Source of the DNA: Veillonella magna DSM 19857
GTDB taxonomy: Bacteria > Bacillota > Negativicutes > Veillonellales > Veillonellaceae
DNA: 64,000 bases
Assembly: GCF_000428745.1 (NCBI RefSeq)
Contig: NZ_KE386795.1
Location: 623,614 to 687,613 of the forward strand
Direction of reading: 5' to 3'
The position numbers and the translations under genes were made by a program. This document shows positions 63,963 to 64,000 of this stretch, piece by piece (position 1 is the stretch's first letter; every line of letters starts with the position of its first letter). The notes beneath the pieces are model-generated. The model was not told where the DNA came from. It worked only from the letters and a program-made list of their open reading frames with translations, and searched no databases.

Positions 63963-64000
63963 TTAAGTAAAGCCCTCGATCTATTAGTACCAGTCAGCTC
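63963..64000 (-). rRNA. rrl: 23S ribosomal RNA, 3' end only
   Basis: The minus strand from the right edge reads GAGCTGACTGGTACTAATAG ATCGAGGGCTTT, the universal 3' end of 23S rRNA. The spacer to 5S (63871-63962) holds no tRNA. Confidence 0.9.

Overview
The window looks like the chromosome of a Negativicutes bacterium (Veillonellaceae/Dialister/Megasphaera type), a Firmicute with an outer membrane. Support: Gram-positive-type gene sets (LCP protein, T-box on pheST, PurR of the phosphoribosyltransferase type, a pst-phoP/R operon) sit beside FtsEX-EnvC-Ctp envelope genes, a transketolase split into two genes, CsaB, and a secreted cysteine phytase of the Selenomonas type. The genus is an inference; nothing in the window fixes it.

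Layout. 1-24.4 kb is ordinary housekeeping on the minus strand: cvfB(partial)-rsfS-LCP-yqeK-nadD-proA-proB-yhbY-obgE; ctpA-envC-ftsX-ftsE; the two transketolase halves; csaB-DUF5693-DUF2993; prfB with a programmed frameshift whose stop is UAA; secA; and pheS-pheT behind a T-box. 24.8-30.4 kb holds small accessory genes: a decayed DUF4405 membrane protein, a flavodoxin lipoprotein frameshifted in a G run, a nitroreductase, YbaK and FluC, a composite repeat/hairpin cluster, a MerR regulator with its 19-bp-spacer promoter pointing at a 20-codon ORF, a divergent lactate dehydrogenase-family gene, and a 52-aa gene ending inside a nested hairpin.

31.8-40.4 kb is an AT-richer island between nhaC and rlmD. 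It carries a GmrSD-like (DUF262/DUF1524/DUF4357) nuclease, a RhuM protein, remnants of a monooxygenase and of another gene, a small XRE regulator and an arsenic operon (arsR, ArsP-type permease, Cys-rich thioredoxin-like protein, acr3, arsC). 40.5-53.8 kb returns to host-like sequence: rlmD, an LtaS-like enzyme, the plus-strand pstSCAB-phoP-phoR operon behind a Pho box, guanine deaminase with an NCS2 purine permease, and a stand-alone HIRAN protein. 53.9-61.7 kb is the minus-strand purR-glmU-prs-pth cluster, a 3D-domain wall protein, nhaA and a nitroreductase. The right end has 26-bp and 17-bp tandem repeats, the phytase gene, and the 3' end of an rRNA operon (5S and the 23S tail) on the minus strand.

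The least explained material is intergenic. One family of long hairpins has different stems but shares a 19-nt loop (27.6 kb and two copies at 50 kb). A second pair of nested hairpins (30.0 and 63.6 kb) shares an inner arm that resembles IS3/IS150-type ends. Several minisatellite-like arrays are also present.
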